64,000 nucleotides of DNA from an uncultured Parabacteroides sp. (lineage in GTDB: Bacteria; Bacteroidota; Bacteroidia; Bacteroidales; Tannerellaceae). A program made the translations under genes and the position numbers. Shown here piece by piece: positions 9,516 through 18,940 of this stretch. Location of the stretch: positions 80,257-144,256 of the forward strand of contig UQLN01000002.1 in assembly GCA_900541965.1 (NCBI GenBank), in the 5' to 3' direction. A model generated the notes under the pieces. That model was not told the origin of the DNA, made no database searches, and worked only from the letters and a program-made list of their open reading frames with translations. Positions within the stretch are counted from its first letter, which is position 1, and each line of letters begins with the position of its first letter.

Positions 9516-10622
9516 TTATTCCATCAGATTTTCCAAAGTTTGTTTCACTTCCACTCCATTGTCTGTTTTCAGAACAATCTTGCCCTCTCGATCTATCACA
9601 TAACAACGAGGCAAAGCACTCACATTATACAAACTCAACAACATTGCAGCCTGGCCAGCCGAATCTGTAACTAAATTCCATGCAATGCTATCTTTGGCAA
9701 GTAAAGTCCGCACATCTTTCGGATTATCATCCAAACTAACAAGCAACATCGCCAATTTATCTTTTGGATATTTAGTCGCTATTTCATTCAATTGCAAGTT
9801 TTCAGTCTGGCATATATCACACCAAGGAGCAGTAAAAGTCAATAATAAATACTTTTCAGGAAAAGAGTCAAGACTTATTGGAGTACCAAACACATTCTTA
9901 ACATTAAAATTCGGCGCTTCCGCTCCCAGCTCCGTACGCTTTGCCCTTGCACTATATTCCTCCAACTTCTTAACCAAATAAAAATCTTTTAAATCCGGAC
10001 TAAGAATAGCCAAAAGCTCATCCAGTTCACGGGTATCATCCGGATTTGTAAAAAATTTACTAATTAATACCACAGAAGCCTCCTCATTCGGATAATCTTT
10101 TATATAAGACATGGAACGTTCCTCTAATTGATGATTTACATTAGCAAGCCGCGCAGCAACATCCGTATCTTCAATAGAATGATCCAAGCTATCTTTACTG
10201 TCTTTATTTAAAATCCGTATCAGATCAGTATGTTCTTTCAATAAAGGAGCTATCTCCTTTTTCATTGAAGTTAATTGATCATTAATACGACCTCCTTTTA
10301 TTTGTAATAATGAAGGGTAGGTAGCATCACCTGTTATAGAGACTTTCTCTCCTTTCTCCAAATAGACAGTAAACCATTCCGACTTATTTTCAATAAACAG
10401 CGTCAGTTCTTTAAAATCACCATCTCTCCGCTTAATCAAAAACTGTCCTGGTTTTTCGCAGGTAATCGTATCAACAACTTTAACGTCATCATTTTCAAAA
10501 ACGGCATAAACTGTCTGATCTTCCAGATTTTTCAGTTTCCCTTCAATCTGATAAGCGACATCTCCACCGCATGACGACAGAGAGACTATTATACCAATAA
10601 TCAATAATAAACGTTTAACCAT
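9516..10622 (-). CDS. TlpA-like thioredoxin-fold lipoprotein with DUF4369-like N-terminus
   Basis: This is a 368 aa lipoprotein (lipobox Cys18). The N-terminal roughly 100 residues resemble the DUF4369 beta domain common in Bacteroidetes disulfide reductases. A helical middle follows, then an AhpC/TSA-thioredoxin fold from about 232 with the active-site motif W-C-D-I-C at 267-271 (Cys268 and Cys271) and a cis-Pro region 'SALPRCYVID'. It is a likely periplasmic thiol-disulfide oxidoreductase. It lies downstream of the pckA terminator and has its own upstream space. The substrate is unknown. Confidence 0.87.
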   Translation of the reverse strand: MVKRLLLIIGIIVSLSSCGGDVAYQIEGKLKNLEDQTVYAVFENDDVKVVDTITCEKPGQFLIKRRDGDFKELTLFIENKSEWFTVYLEKGEKVSITGDATYPSLLQIKGGRINDQLTSMKKEIAPLLKEHTDLIRILNKDSKDSLDHSIEDTDVAARLANVNHQLEERSMSYIKDYPNEEASVVLISKFFTNPDDTRELDELLAILSPDLKDFYLVKKLEEYSARAKRTELGAEAPNFNVKNVFGTPISLDSFPEKYLLLTFTAPWCDICQTENLQLNEIATKYPKDKLAMLLVSLDDNPKDVRTLLAKDSIAWNLVTDSAGQAAMLLSLYNVSALPRCYVIDREGKIVLKTDNGVEVKQTLENLME

Positions 10623-10721
10623 TGTACCTTTTATCCCACATTAACTGTAAATTCGGGGTAAAGTTAATAATAGATTTTAAATCATCCTAACATTTATGCT
10701 AAAATTTATATATAAAATAAA

Positions 10722-10753
10722 AAAAAGCGCAGAACCGAAATTCTGCGCTTTTT
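10722..10753 (-). terminator. rho-independent terminator after pckA
   Basis: Perfect 13-bp stem (10722-10734 with 10741-10753) containing GCGCAGAA / TTCTGCGC around a 6-nt loop. On the minus strand it is followed by a T-rich tract. It lies 22 nt past the pckA stop. Confidence 0.88.
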
Positions 10754-10775
10754 ACTATATAATTTGATTTTCAAA

Positions 10776-12383
10776 TTACAACTGAGGACCAGCAGCAACC
10801 AAAGCTTTACCAGCTTCGTTTCCTGTGAACTTAGCAAAGTTCTTCTGGAAGCGTGCAGCCAAATCTTTAGCTTTTTCATCCCACTGAGCAGCGTCAGCAT
10901 AAGTGTCACGAGGATCAAGAATCTTCGGATCAACACCTGGCAATGCTGTCGGAACTGTGAAATCAAAATACGGAATAACTTTAGTCGGAGCCTTGTCGAT
11001 AGAACCGTCAAGGATAGCATCGATAATACCTCTTGTATCTTTGATAGAGATACGTTTGCCAGTACCATTCCAACCTGTATTAACCAAATAGGCCTTAGCG
11101 CCTGCCATTTCCATCTTCTTAACCAATTCTTCACCGTATTTTGTAGGATGCAGTGATAAGAATGCAGCACCGAAGCAAGCTGAGAATGTAGGAGTCGGTT
11201 CAGTAATACCACGTTCGGTACCAGCCAATTTAGCAGTGAAACCAGACAGGAAGTAATACTTAGTCTGTTCCGGAGTCAGGATAGAAACTGGAGGCAATAC
11301 ACCGAACGCATCAGCAGACAAGAAAATAACTTGTTTTGCGTGTGGGCCTTTAGAAATCGGCTTAACGATGTTTTCGATATGATAAATCGGATAAGAAACA
11401 CGAGTGTTTTCTGTTACGCTCTTATCAGCGAAGTCGATCTTACCATCTGCTGCAACAGTAACGTTTTCAAGAAGAGCATCACGTTTGATTGCATTGTAGA
11501 TATCCGGTTCGCTATCTTTATCCAAATTAATAACTTTTGCATAGCAACCTCCTTCGAAGTTGAATACACCGTCGTTATCCCATCCGTGTTCGTCGTCACC
11601 GATCAACAGACGTTTCGGGTCAGTTGACAAGGTAGTCTTACCTGTACCAGACAAACCGAAGAAAATAGCAGAACTCTTACCTTCTTTATCTGTGTTAGCA
11701 GAACAGTGCATAGAAGCCATACCCTGCAAAGGCAACAGATAGTTCATATAAGAGAACATACCTTTTTTCATTTCACCACCATACCAAGTATTCAGAATAA
11801 CCTGAATCTTTTCTGTCAAGTTGAATACAACTGCAGTTTCTGAGTTCAAGCCCAATTCTTTGTAGTTTTCAACTTTAGCTTTAGAAGCATTCATGATAAC
11901 GAAATCAGGTTCACCGAAGCTAGCCAATTCTTCAGCTGACGGACGGATAAACATGTTTGTTACGAAATGAGCCTGCCAAGCGACTTCCATGATGAAACGC
12001 AGTTTCAGACGAGATGCCGGGTTTGCACCACAGAAAGCGTCAACAACGAATAATCTTTTGTTAGAAAGTTCTTTAACAGCCAAATCTTTAACAGCAGTCC
12101 AACACTTTGCGTCAACCGGCTTGTTATCGTTTTTATATTCTTCAGAAGTCCACCATACAGTATTCTTTGTTGTATCATCCATTACAAAGAATTTGTCTTT
12201 AGGAGAACGACCTGTATAAACACCTGTCATTACGTTCACTGCGCCCAGTTCAGTCACCTGACCTTTTTCAAAGCCTTCCAAACCCGGCTTTGTTTCTTCA
12301 GCAAACAAAACATCATAAGACGGATTGTGTACGATTTCTGTAACACCTGTAATTCCGTACTTGCTTAAATCTAAATTAGCCAT
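10776..12383 (-). CDS. pckA: phosphoenolpyruvate carboxykinase (ATP)
   Basis: This 535 aa protein interconverts oxaloacetate + ATP and PEP + CO2 + ADP. In gut Bacteroidales it commonly runs in the PEP-carboxylating direction on the succinate/propionate route. The P-loop 'GLSGTGKTT' is at 243-251, followed by the metal/substrate motif 'GDDEHGWD' at 262-269, and 'TGRSPKDKF' near 57-65 is the conserved substrate-binding segment. It is monocistronic, with its own terminator at 10722-10753 and a leader of over 100 nt upstream. The length is normal for the family. Confidence 0.97.
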   Translation of the reverse strand: MANLDLSKYGITGVTEIVHNPSYDVLFAEETKPGLEGFEKGQVTELGAVNVMTGVYTGRSPKDKFFVMDDTTKNTVWWTSEEYKNDNKPVDAKCWTAVKDLAVKELSNKRLFVVDAFCGANPASRLKLRFIMEVAWQAHFVTNMFIRPSAEELASFGEPDFVIMNASKAKVENYKELGLNSETAVVFNLTEKIQVILNTWYGGEMKKGMFSYMNYLLPLQGMASMHCSANTDKEGKSSAIFFGLSGTGKTTLSTDPKRLLIGDDEHGWDNDGVFNFEGGCYAKVINLDKDSEPDIYNAIKRDALLENVTVAADGKIDFADKSVTENTRVSYPIYHIENIVKPISKGPHAKQVIFLSADAFGVLPPVSILTPEQTKYYFLSGFTAKLAGTERGITEPTPTFSACFGAAFLSLHPTKYGEELVKKMEMAGAKAYLVNTGWNGTGKRISIKDTRGIIDAILDGSIDKAPTKVIPYFDFTVPTALPGVDPKILDPRDTYADAAQWDEKAKDLAARFQKNFAKFTGNEAGKALVAAGPQL

Positions 12384-12740
12384 CTTGAATTAATTTAAAT
12401 GATTGACTTTATATAACTTTTATCTCTCTCCTATTAAAACCACAAGGTAATATCATCATTCATCATCTTGCTGTTCCTTCACCTTGCTTAGCGCGGTACA
12501 AAAGTAATATAATTTTTCATAGCACACACCCTATTAAGGAAATTTTTCAGTAATAATTACACTTTTCCATGCTATTAACACTATTCGTTATCAAATTGCC
12601 AAGTGAAGTTTGCAAATAAAGCCTGCCTATGCCTTATCAACATTCCAACAGGAGAATCAAGATGTTTATCTCAAAAAAAAGTTGCAATACCAAGCATAAA
12701 TCTGTGGCATTGCAACTTTCAATATGTAATTTATTCCAAC
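12384..12740. other. intergenic region between korB and pckA
   Basis: This 357-nt space holds the korAB terminator (12678-12719) and the pckA promoter region. A minus-strand TACTTTTG at 12506-12499 fits the TAnnTTTG -7 box and would give a pckA leader of about 109 nt. No coding sequence was seen. Confidence 0.55.
12678..12719 (-). terminator. rho-independent terminator after korAB
   Basis: Stem of 15 positions (12678-12692 with 12705-12719) with a single A/C mismatch that becomes a G-U pair in the minus-strand RNA, followed on that strand by a run of eight T. It lies 22 nt past the korB stop. Confidence 0.87.
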
Positions 12741-13757
12741 TTATTTCACTTCCCAGACTTCACCTTGCATTAAGAAGTCTTTCAACTTACGAGTAGGATT
12801 CTTAGTTTGTACTTCTGCTATCTGCTGGTGAACAGCCTCGTCATAAACCGGACCTTCAACATCACGAATAACACCTAAAGCAATAGGCATGTCTCCGCTC
12901 ATCATGGCCAACATCATATGCAATGTATTGTCTTTTTCATATGCATCATGAACCAGAACATCATCTAAAGTGTAACCATCCTGACCGATTGTTACAGACT
13001 TTAGCTTCAAACCGTCCAACACGATACCTTTATCACTATTTGCACCATATACCATTTTCTCTCCATGACGCAGGAAAATAGTACGTTCTGCACGGACTTC
13101 TTTATCGGTTACTCCTTTGTGAATACCATCATTAAAGATTACGCAGTTAACCAGGACCTCTGTGACAGAAGCTCCTTTATGACGAGCAGAAGCCGCCAAT
13201 ATTTCTGTTGTATTCTTCAAATCTACGTCAATTGCACGAGCAAAGAAATTACCACGAGCACCCAACGCCAACTCTGCAGGAATAAACGGATCTTCTACCG
13301 TACCATAGGGAGAACTCTTAGACACAAAACCACGCTCGGATGTCGGAGAATATTGTCCTTTGGTCAAACCATATATCTTATTATTAAACAAAACAATGTT
13401 CAAATCTACATTACGTCGCACGGCATGAATAAAATGGTTACCTCCAATAGCCAGACAGTCACCATCACCTGTAATTAACCACACGCTCAAATCAGGACGT
13501 GCAGTCTTAACACCTGTTGCAATAGCTGCACCACGGCCATGAATTGTATGGAAACCATATGTGTTCATATAATAAGGTAACCGGGAAGAACATCCGATAC
13601 CTGAGATAACAGCCATATTGTGAGGAGCCACTCCTACTTCAGCCATTGCCTTATGTAAACAATTCAATACGGCATGGTCGCCACAACCCGGACACCAGCG
13701 TACATACTGATCGCTCTTATAATCTTTCGGTTGATATTTTATTTCTTCAGTTGTCAT
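12741..13757 (-). CDS. korB: 2-oxoacid:ferredoxin oxidoreductase, beta subunit
   Basis: This is the 338 aa thiamine-diphosphate-binding subunit. It has a 'WCPGCGDH' motif at 21-28, the TPP/Mg signature 'GDGDCLAIGGNHF' near 97-109 and 'LFNNKIYGLTKGQ' near 121-133. With the adjacent alpha subunit it oxidatively decarboxylates a 2-oxoacid, most likely 2-oxoglutarate, reducing ferredoxin. It begins 3 nt after korA, so the two are co-transcribed, and the operon ends at the hairpin 12678-12719. Substrate choice is inferred from family architecture. Confidence 0.93.
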   Translation of the reverse strand: MTTEEIKYQPKDYKSDQYVRWCPGCGDHAVLNCLHKAMAEVGVAPHNMAVISGIGCSSRLPYYMNTYGFHTIHGRGAAIATGVKTARPDLSVWLITGDGDCLAIGGNHFIHAVRRNVDLNIVLFNNKIYGLTKGQYSPTSERGFVSKSSPYGTVEDPFIPAELALGARGNFFARAIDVDLKNTTEILAASARHKGASVTEVLVNCVIFNDGIHKGVTDKEVRAERTIFLRHGEKMVYGANSDKGIVLDGLKLKSVTIGQDGYTLDDVLVHDAYEKDNTLHMMLAMMSGDMPIALGVIRDVEGPVYDEAVHQQIAEVQTKNPTRKLKDFLMQGEVWEVK

Positions 13758-13760
13758 CTT

Positions 13761-15614
13761 TTAAGCCTCCAATATTTTAGTGAATTCCTCAACTAACCTT
13801 GCTACAACAAAAGGTTGACCCTTCACACGATTGAAACGATATGGATTAAATCCACACACTTTACCACGCAAATAGTTAGCAAACTGTCCATTGTTTTGTT
13901 CAGCAACAACAACCTTTTTATATTTATGTAAAATTTCTTCTGTATTCTTAGGTAGCGGACTAATAAATTTAAAATGAGCTAAAGCCACTTTCTTACCATT
14001 CCGGCGCATAGATTCCATCGCTTCGTAAAGGTGACCATATGTTCCACCCCATCCTACAATCAATAAGTCTGCATCTTCATCACCGATAATCTCCTGTTCG
14101 GGTATATAATCGGCAATCTTATCAATCTTACCCTGACGGGTAGCAACCATCTTCTGATGGTTTGCAGGATCTGTAGATATGGCGCTCGTCTCATAATCTT
14201 TTTCCAGACCTCCCAAACGATGAGCAAAACCTTCTGTGCCCGGGATTGCCCAGTAACGGACCAAGCTATCCTTATCTCGGCGATAGGCTTTCCACACTTT
14301 CTCATCCTGATAATTAGATACATAATTCGGTTTAATTTCCGGATATTTATCTAAATCTGGTAATTTCCATGCAGTAGAACCATTTGCAATGAAAGCATCA
14401 GTCAACAGGATAACCGGAGTCATATGTTCTACAGCTAATTTACCAGACCAATAAGCAGCATCAAAACAATCGCCCGGAGTGGAAGCAGCAACTACAACCA
14501 AAGGACTTTCACCATTACGTCCGAAAACAGCCTGCATTAAATCGGTCTGCTCACTCTTTGTCGGCATACCGGTAGAAGGACCGCCACGTTGCACATCGAT
14601 AATAACTAGAGGTATTTCAGCAATGACTGCCAATCCAATCGCCTCGCTTTTCAATGCCAGACCCGGTCCGGAAGTTGATGTAGCAGCCAGACAACCCGCA
14701 AAACTTGCACCGATAGAAGTACAAATACCGGCAATTTCATCCTCTGCCTGTACAGTAATTACTCCCAGATCTTTACGCTTTGATAATTCATGCAAAATAT
14801 CAGTGGCAGGAGTAATAGGATAACTACCTAGGAATAACTGCAAACCGGACTTTTCAGCAGCAGCAATCAGACCATATGAAGTGGCTTTATTTCCATTTAC
14901 ATCAGTATAGAAACCCGGCTCAGCCTTTTTGCTCTCAATACGGTAAGTGGAAACAGACGCATGGATATTATGTCCATAATTATAACCGTCAGTTAAAGCT
15001 TTAATGTTCGCTTTGGCAATAACCGGTTTTTTGGCGAACTTGTTCTGAAGCATATTCATAGCTTCTTCCAGAGGGCGTTCGAATAACCAGCAAACCAAAC
15101 CTAAAGCAAACATATTCTTGCAACGAAGTGCCGACTTATTATCCAAACCAAATTCAGCAAGTCCGTCTTTAACCATCGTTGAAATCGGAGCGGCAACTAC
15201 TTGAACGCCTCCCAACCCCAATTCTTTAAATGGATCGTCGGTAGTAAATTGCGCTTTATCCAAATCATTTTTCAAGAAAGAATCCGTATCGATAACAACA
15301 ATAGCATGAGGTTTCAGATGTTTTACATTCACTTTCAATGCAGCCGGATTCATTGCAACCAGCACATCTGCCTTATCACCTGGAGTAAAAATTTTACGAG
15401 ACCCAAGATGAACCTGGAATCCAGATACACCACTTAGTGTTCCCTGTGGAGCACGAATTTCTGCCGGATAGTCGGGGAAAGTGGAAATTTCATTTCCGAA
15501 CACTGCCGACAAATTTGAAAAGATTGTTCCGGTCAACTGCATGCCGTCTCCAGAGTCACCGGAGAAACGAACTACAACCTCTTCCAAAGTTGTTACTTTT
15601 GTCTGTTCTGCCAT
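13761..15614 (-). CDS. korA: 2-oxoacid:ferredoxin oxidoreductase, fused gamma-alpha subunit
   Basis: This is a 617 aa protein. The N-terminal gamma domain (about 1-190, 'RFSGDSGDGMQLTG') is fused to the alpha/pyrimidine-binding domain (about 210-430, 'GSYPITPATDILHEL' and 'DVQRGGPSTGMPTKSEQ'), and a C-terminal transketolase-like domain follows. This gamma-alpha fusion is the usual layout of KorA proteins in Bacteroidetes. It is first in the korAB operon; no ferredoxin-like delta subunit is adjacent. The likely substrate is 2-oxoglutarate, with a branched-chain 2-oxoacid as the alternative. Confidence 0.93.
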   Translation of the reverse strand: MAEQTKVTTLEEVVVRFSGDSGDGMQLTGTIFSNLSAVFGNEISTFPDYPAEIRAPQGTLSGVSGFQVHLGSRKIFTPGDKADVLVAMNPAALKVNVKHLKPHAIVVIDTDSFLKNDLDKAQFTTDDPFKELGLGGVQVVAAPISTMVKDGLAEFGLDNKSALRCKNMFALGLVCWLFERPLEEAMNMLQNKFAKKPVIAKANIKALTDGYNYGHNIHASVSTYRIESKKAEPGFYTDVNGNKATSYGLIAAAEKSGLQLFLGSYPITPATDILHELSKRKDLGVITVQAEDEIAGICTSIGASFAGCLAATSTSGPGLALKSEAIGLAVIAEIPLVIIDVQRGGPSTGMPTKSEQTDLMQAVFGRNGESPLVVVAASTPGDCFDAAYWSGKLAVEHMTPVILLTDAFIANGSTAWKLPDLDKYPEIKPNYVSNYQDEKVWKAYRRDKDSLVRYWAIPGTEGFAHRLGGLEKDYETSAISTDPANHQKMVATRQGKIDKIADYIPEQEIIGDEDADLLIVGWGGTYGHLYEAMESMRRNGKKVALAHFKFISPLPKNTEEILHKYKKVVVAEQNNGQFANYLRGKVCGFNPYRFNRVKGQPFVVARLVEEFTKILEA

Positions 15615-15703
15615 AATATACGTTATTAGCTTTATCGCTTATTTGTATTTAAGATTGTTCGCAAAGTAAAGAATAAACTTTGCGAGTTCAAAACTTTTAT
15701 TCA

Positions 15704-16918
15704 TTAAAACGCGGACAAGTATAAATCCAGATTATTAGATGATAAATTAAACCGATTGGAGACATAACCGTTCACTGGTTTTCCACAATACATATAAACA
15801 CCGTTCTTAAAACCATCATCATTTTTTATCATAGCCTGTATTGCCCCCATATCACCAAGCTCAAACAACATCGGGACAAAAATATTACTTAAAGCCATCG
15901 ATGTGGTACGAGCCACATAATTACTAATATTCTGCTTACAATAATGAAGAACCCCATATTGTTCGAATACAGAAGGATCCGACGGGCAAAGACAACAAGT
16001 CGTTTCAAAACAGCCTCCCTGATTAATTCGTAAATCAATAATCAAAGACCCTCTTTTCATTATCCGGATCATATCCCCTGCTATTATATAGCGGTGGTTT
16101 GTATTTATATAGCGCATAGCCCCAATTACAACATCTGCACTCCGAAAAGCATTTTGCAATACATTCGGATGGAATGTAGAGGTAAATAATCCTTGCCCCA
16201 ACGTCTGCTGGATCATACGCAACTTATTTATATCATCATCAAAGACTTTAACCGAAGCCCCTAAAGCCATAGCTGCACGCGCCGCCACTGTTCCCGCATT
16301 ACCTGCACCGATAATAACAACTTCTGTCGGCGACACTCCCGGTATTCCCCCTAACAGTATCCCTTTTCCACCTTGTGTATTACTCAGCATTTCAGATGCG
16401 ATGGTTATGGAAGCTGCCCCTTCAATCTCGGAGATTGCACTTAGAACCGGGCAACGCCTCATCTCATCACATAAAAGTTCATAAGCAATCGCAGTAATGC
16501 GCTTGGCCGCCATCAACTCAAACGCTTCCTGGGAAAACATATTAAATTGAATGGTAGAAAACAGAGTGGTACGCGGTTTCATCAAAACAACTTCCGCCGC
16601 CAAAGGAGGCAATATTTTCAATACGATATCTGCCTGATATACTTCTGCCGGAGTATCTACAATCTCAGCCCCGGATTCCGAATAATGGTTATCAGAATAA
16701 TTAATACCCAACCCTGCTCCCGTTTCCACAACAACACGGTGTCCACGGTCCGTAAGCATATCAACAGCTTCAGGAGTTAAAGCCAACCGGCGCTCTCCCT
16801 CATTCCGTTCACAAGGGATTCCGATCAATAAACGGTTATTCACTCTACTGATTTCTTCCAGTAATTCTTTCGGGATATAAGCCCCCTGAGCCTGCCTGCC
16901 TCCTCCTGTAGGTATCAT
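15704..16918 (-). CDS. ald: alanine dehydrogenase / PNT-family oxidoreductase
   Basis: This 404 aa protein has the alanine dehydrogenase/transhydrogenase N-terminal domain ('IGIPCERNEGERRLALTPEAV', residues 32-52, with the substrate-binding Arg/Lys region) and an NAD-binding Rossmann fold with GAGNAGT at 204-210. It would catalyse L-alanine + NAD+ = pyruvate + NH4+ + NADH. A roughly 28-residue N-terminal extension precedes the conserved start, as in many Bacteroidales homologues; a shorter start cannot be excluded. It lies 5 nt downstream of aroK on the same strand and is probably co-transcribed. Confidence 0.85.
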   Translation of the reverse strand: MIPTGGGRQAQGAYIPKELLEEISRVNNRLLIGIPCERNEGERRLALTPEAVDMLTDRGHRVVVETGAGLGINYSDNHYSESGAEIVDTPAEVYQADIVLKILPPLAAEVVLMKPRTTLFSTIQFNMFSQEAFELMAAKRITAIAYELLCDEMRRCPVLSAISEIEGAASITIASEMLSNTQGGKGILLGGIPGVSPTEVVIIGAGNAGTVAARAAMALGASVKVFDDDINKLRMIQQTLGQGLFTSTFHPNVLQNAFRSADVVIGAMRYINTNHRYIIAGDMIRIMKRGSLIIDLRINQGGCFETTCCLCPSDPSVFEQYGVLHYCKQNISNYVARTTSMALSNIFVPMLFELGDMGAIQAMIKNDDGFKNGVYMYCGKPVNGYVSNRFNLSSNNLDLYLSAF

Positions 16919-16923
16919 AACAA

Positions 16924-17454
16924 CTAATTCAACATTAAAATAAGTGATTCGGTAATAGTATATACATCCCGCTCTGTCATCATATTTTCTGCATCAAACA
17001 CAAGGGAAGCTTTTGTATAGAAGGGTTCTCTCTTTTGCAAACTATCATCAATGAATTGTTTCAATTCATCTCCGGAACGTCCTTTTAAGACAGGACGCGT
17101 TGTTTTACAGATTTCCAGGCGCTTAGCTAATTCGCCAACCGACACTTTCAGATAAACAGTCTTACCTGATTCATTCATAAAGTCCATGTTGTCGAAAAAA
17201 CAAGGGGTTCCTCCTCCGGTCGAAACCAGAATATCCTCAAACATAGCCACTTCACGAAGCATCCTCCGCTCTATATCACGAAACTCGTCCTCCCCCCTTT
17301 CGGCAAAAAGTTGCCCCACCGTTTTATGATAACGACCTTCTATATAATGGTCCAGGTCTATGAACGACAGACCTAAACGCTCTGATAAGACTTTTCCCAC
17401 AGTGGTTTTCCCGGCACCCATATAACCAATCAGAAATACACGTTTCATATTCAA
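16924..17454 (-). CDS. aroK: shikimate kinase
   Basis: This 176 aa protein phosphorylates shikimate at O3 in aromatic amino-acid synthesis. It has the P-loop 'GYMGAGKTTVG' at residues 9-19, the shikimate-binding 'FIDLDHYIE' (Asp pair near 34), 'RDIERR', and 'STGGGTPCF' near 78-86. Normal family length. It is divergent from the outer-membrane protein gene at 17521 and lies just upstream of the alanine dehydrogenase gene. Confidence 0.95.
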   Translation of the reverse strand: MNMKRVFLIGYMGAGKTTVGKVLSERLGLSFIDLDHYIEGRYHKTVGQLFAERGEDEFRDIERRMLREVAMFEDILVSTGGGTPCFFDNMDFMNESGKTVYLKVSVGELAKRLEICKTTRPVLKGRSGDELKQFIDDSLQKREPFYTKASLVFDAENMMTERDVYTITESLILMLN

Positions 17455-17462
17455 GATGATTG

Positions 17463-17496
17463 TTTGCTACAAATGTATACTTTTTTCCTACCTTTG
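17463..17496 (+). promoter_or_regulatory. Bacteroidota-type promoter for the gene at 17521
   Basis: TTTG at 17463-17466 (-33 box) and TACCTTTG at 17489-17496 (-7 box) are separated by 22 nt. The promoter lies inside the longest possible reading frame, which decides for the ATG at 17521. Confidence 0.65.
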
Positions 17497-17520
17497 CACA
17501 ACTTTTTTAATCAAACATTT

Positions 17521-18564
17521 ATGAAATTAAAAATTATCGGAATCCTGGCTTTACTCTGTAGTGCTAATATCCATGCACAGGAAATTCTTTGGAATGTTGG
17601 TATGGAATCCGTATTCGACAATCGGGAATACAGTAGCGACTTTAACTTCTCCCAAACAATTTTCGGAGCAATTCTTTCTCCGGAAGTAGGCTTACGTTGG
17701 AACAATAACCATTCTTTAATGGTAGGCGCTCATGTTACATCTGAATTCGGAAGTGAAACAAAAGATATAACCGTAGATCCCGCTTTTTACTATAATTACA
17801 AAAACAATAAGTTTAATATATCTGCTGGTCTGGTTCCGTTCAGCCAGGTAATCGGAACCGAATCCCGTGCATTTTTCAGTGACTCCATCCGCTTTTATAA
17901 AAAAACAATCGGCGGATTACTTCTACAATATATCAATGGGAAAAATTACGCTGAAATTTATTGTGATTGGGACGGACGCCAATCAGAGACCAGACGCGAA
18001 AAATTTACAGTCTACTCTTCCGGGCGCATCACCAAAAATATCCTATTTGCCACATATGAATTCTCCATGCACCACCACGCCGGTACAACAGCGGCAGACG
18101 GGGTTACAGATAATGTATGGATAAATCCGGCTATTGGCGTAGACCTAAGCCATAAACTTTGGCTGGACTCCCTCACTGTAAGTGCCGGATATCTTCAAAG
18201 TTTCCAGAATGACCGGAGTAATGTCGGATATTATGTAAAGCCCAAGGGGGCAGAAATCAATATCCGCGTTGAAAAATTCAACTTCGGGATACTGAATACT
18301 TTATTTCTAGGAGATAACATGATGCCTTATTACGGAATGTACGGAAGTAGTCTCTACTGGGGCGATTCTTTCTACTCGACCACCAACAATATCTACAACC
18401 GTGCCGAAATATACTGGATGCCTTTGAAGAAGAAGAACTTCAATCTAAAAGTGGCATCTATCCATCATTATGACGGCAGTACATGGAGTTGGCAGCAGTA
18501 TGTCAAATTCTGTGTAAAAATAGACCAAAACATCTTTAAGAAGAAGAAAGTCAATCAAATGTGA
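17521..18564 (+). CDS. secreted outer-membrane-like protein of unknown function
   Basis: This 347 aa protein has a clear signal peptide (MKLKIIGILALLCSANIHAQ). The mature part is rich in alternating aromatic and polar residues, with repeated short strands and Gly/Tyr/Asn turns, consistent with an outer-membrane beta-barrel. I do not recognise a named family. The longer frame from 17464 is unlikely because a promoter lies within it. It overlaps the 3' end of the convergent GtrA gene by 14 nt. Confidence 0.75.
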   Translation: MKLKIIGILALLCSANIHAQEILWNVGMESVFDNREYSSDFNFSQTIFGAILSPEVGLRWNNNHSLMVGAHVTSEFGSETKDITVDPAFYYNYKNNKFNISAGLVPFSQVIGTESRAFFSDSIRFYKKTIGGLLLQYINGKNYAEIYCDWDGRQSETRREKFTVYSSGRITKNILFATYEFSMHHHAGTTAADGVTDNVWINPAIGVDLSHKLWLDSLTVSAGYLQSFQNDRSNVGYYVKPKGAEINIRVEKFNFGILNTLFLGDNMMPYYGMYGSSLYWGDSFYSTTNNIYNRAEIYWMPLKKKNFNLKVASIHHYDGSTWSWQQYVKFCVKIDQNIFKKKKVNQM

Positions 18565-18940
18565 AGAACAAATTCATAAAGAAGTTCCAAACAGTAACAA
18601 GGCCAATTGCGATTACTTTTGAAAAGTAAAAGTTCCATCTGAGTTTGTCGTTGAATAAATATATAAACATATTATTCAGCCCTAATCCGATTACGGAAAT
18701 GCCGACAAACAGCAGGAACTGCGACATCACTTCTTCAGAATCGGACTCAAATGTCCACCACCTGTTCCACACATAATTATTGATCGCAGCCAGTAAAAAG
18801 CCGGAAGAGTTTGCAATATATTTATTAACTGCACATTTTTCTTTCAGCAACCAGGTTGTTGAAAAATCAATAATCATTCCGGTAAATCCTACAACACAAA
18901 ATTTCACCAGCTTAACAAAAAGAGGGAGGAATGTATTCAT
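18551..18940 (-). CDS. GtrA-family membrane protein
   Basis: This 129 aa protein has four predicted membrane helices and the GtrA signature ('LVKFCVVGFTGMIIDFSTTWLL' begins near residue 10; 'YVWNRWWTF' near 60). GtrA proteins are thought to flip or hand on polyprenyl-linked sugars for surface glycan modification. It follows the GT39 gene immediately (stop and start adjacent at 18940/18941), so the two form an operon and probably act together on a lipid-linked sugar. Confidence 0.88.
   Translation of the reverse strand: MNTFLPLFVKLVKFCVVGFTGMIIDFSTTWLLKEKCAVNKYIANSSGFLLAAINNYVWNRWWTFESDSEEVMSQFLLFVGISVIGLGLNNMFIYLFNDKLRWNFYFSKVIAIGLVTVWNFFMNLFFTFD

Noticed and set aside
10706..11212. 168 aa minus-strand frame overlapping pckA
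   Set aside because: It overlaps the well-supported pckA gene in another frame and has a low-complexity, Leu/Ser-rich product with no motif. It is a shadow frame.
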